Of a DNA stretch of 64,000 nucleotides, positions 63,862 to 64,000 are shown piece after piece. The first letter of the stretch is position 1. Every line of letters starts with the position of its first letter. Both the position numbers and the translations under genes were made by a program. This DNA comes from Pseudoalteromonas sp. EB27 (lineage in GTDB: Bacteria > Pseudomonadota > Gammaproteobacteria > Enterobacterales > Alteromonadaceae): NCBI RefSeq assembly GCF_001974875.1, contig NZ_MTQD01000018.1, positions 1 to 64,000 on the forward strand, in the 5' to 3' direction. The notes beneath the pieces are model-generated. The model made no database searches and was not told where the DNA came from. It saw only the letters and a program-made list of their open reading frames with translations.

Positions 63862-64000
63862 GGTCTGCTGATCTTTGCGGATTAAAATTTGTTCGAACTA
63901 GGGGCTATTTAATCACGGCGCGAGATTTGTAACCTAGTGGGCTAAGTAAAAGCGAGCAAAGCTTCCGCGTCTTGCTCACGCCCCTTACCTACATCCATGT
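63862..64000. other. Non-coding right edge of the window
   Basis: No gene seen on either strand. It contains a possible weak hairpin (GAGCAAAG ... CTTGCTC, ~63952-63977). Its base composition is more GC-rich than neighbouring intergenic DNA and the pattern recalls an insertion-sequence end, but it is cut by the window edge and no transposase is visible. Confidence 0.3.

Noticed and set aside
1..64000. CRISPR array, integron or prophage
   Set aside because: No regularly spaced direct repeats, integrase or phage structural genes were seen anywhere in the window.

Overview
The window looks like chromosomal DNA of a marine gammaproteobacterium of the Alteromonadales, most probably Pseudoalteromonas. 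The base composition is AT-rich. The gene set (cox cluster with CtaG, SURF1, CtaA and CtaB; NorR/NnrS/Hmp; a cheY-A-W-receptor-R-D-B operon; GH97; SpeA/SpeE) and the order nfuA ... comF-bioH ... tex ... greB-ompR-envZ fit that group. The genus is an inference from family content and synteny; no database was searched. Almost all of the window is coding, mostly vertically inherited housekeeping genes. I saw no prophage, CRISPR array, integron or intact transposase.

Layout. 1-0.7 kb: tail of an rRNA operon (23S end, 5S, terminator) followed by a decayed second copy of the 5S tail and terminator. 0.8-3.9 kb: two secreted proteins of unknown function, a TerB-like protein, and an FMN reductase divergent from a LysR regulator with a perfect palindrome between them. 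4-8.4 kb: a nitric oxide defence unit, norR divergent from a small membrane protein, nnrS and hmp, with two NorR-type boxes and a possible sigma-54 promoter. 8.4-14.7 kb: a lipoprotein with an S41 protease, endonuclease I, cbpA-cbpM, a PepSY protein, an unknown protein and a hotdog thioesterase. 14.8-15.4 kb: lexA with two SOS boxes. 15.9-24.1 kb: the aa3-type cytochrome c oxidase operon with its assembly and heme A factors, ending in Sco. 24.3-32.4 kb: a complete chemosensory operon (STAS, cheY, cheA, cheW, soluble multi-PAS receptor, cheR, cheD, cheB).

32.4-35.6 kb: polysaccharide deacetylase head-to-head with a MATE exporter, a small membrane protein, and nfuA with an IscR-type site. 35.7-42.5 kb: M14 peptidase, PhoX-like phosphatase, and a Zur-box-preceded pair of a small Cys/His protein and a ZnuD-like TonB receptor. 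42.5-51.6 kb: comF, bioH, a small flagellar-rod-like protein, an SprA-like metalloprotease, tex, a CBS protein, greB, ompR and envZ, in an order related to the enterobacterial nfuA-gntX-bioH ... yhgF-greB-ompR-envZ region. 51.6-55.6 kb: a GH97 glycosidase, and a cupredoxin overlapping an outer-membrane barrel gene. 55.7-64 kb: an inverted-repeat (MITE-like) element touching the speE stop codon, speE and speA divergent, two tandem acyltransferases followed by an MscS channel, a ChrA transporter and an OmpA-like lipoprotein.

How they work together. The oxidase cluster carries structural subunits, copper delivery (CtaG, Sco, a second CxxxC thioredoxin-like protein) and heme A synthesis (CtaA, CtaB) in one direction with many stop/start overlaps. 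The chemosensory operon is self-contained: its receptor has no membrane segments and ends in a tryptophan/phenylalanine tail typical of CheR docking, which resembles the Aer2/Che2 systems. The most useful items for follow-up are this receptor, the flagellar-rod-like/SprA pair, the cupredoxin/barrel pair, the Zur-controlled pair with an apparently leaderless start, and the 161-base inverted-repeat element.
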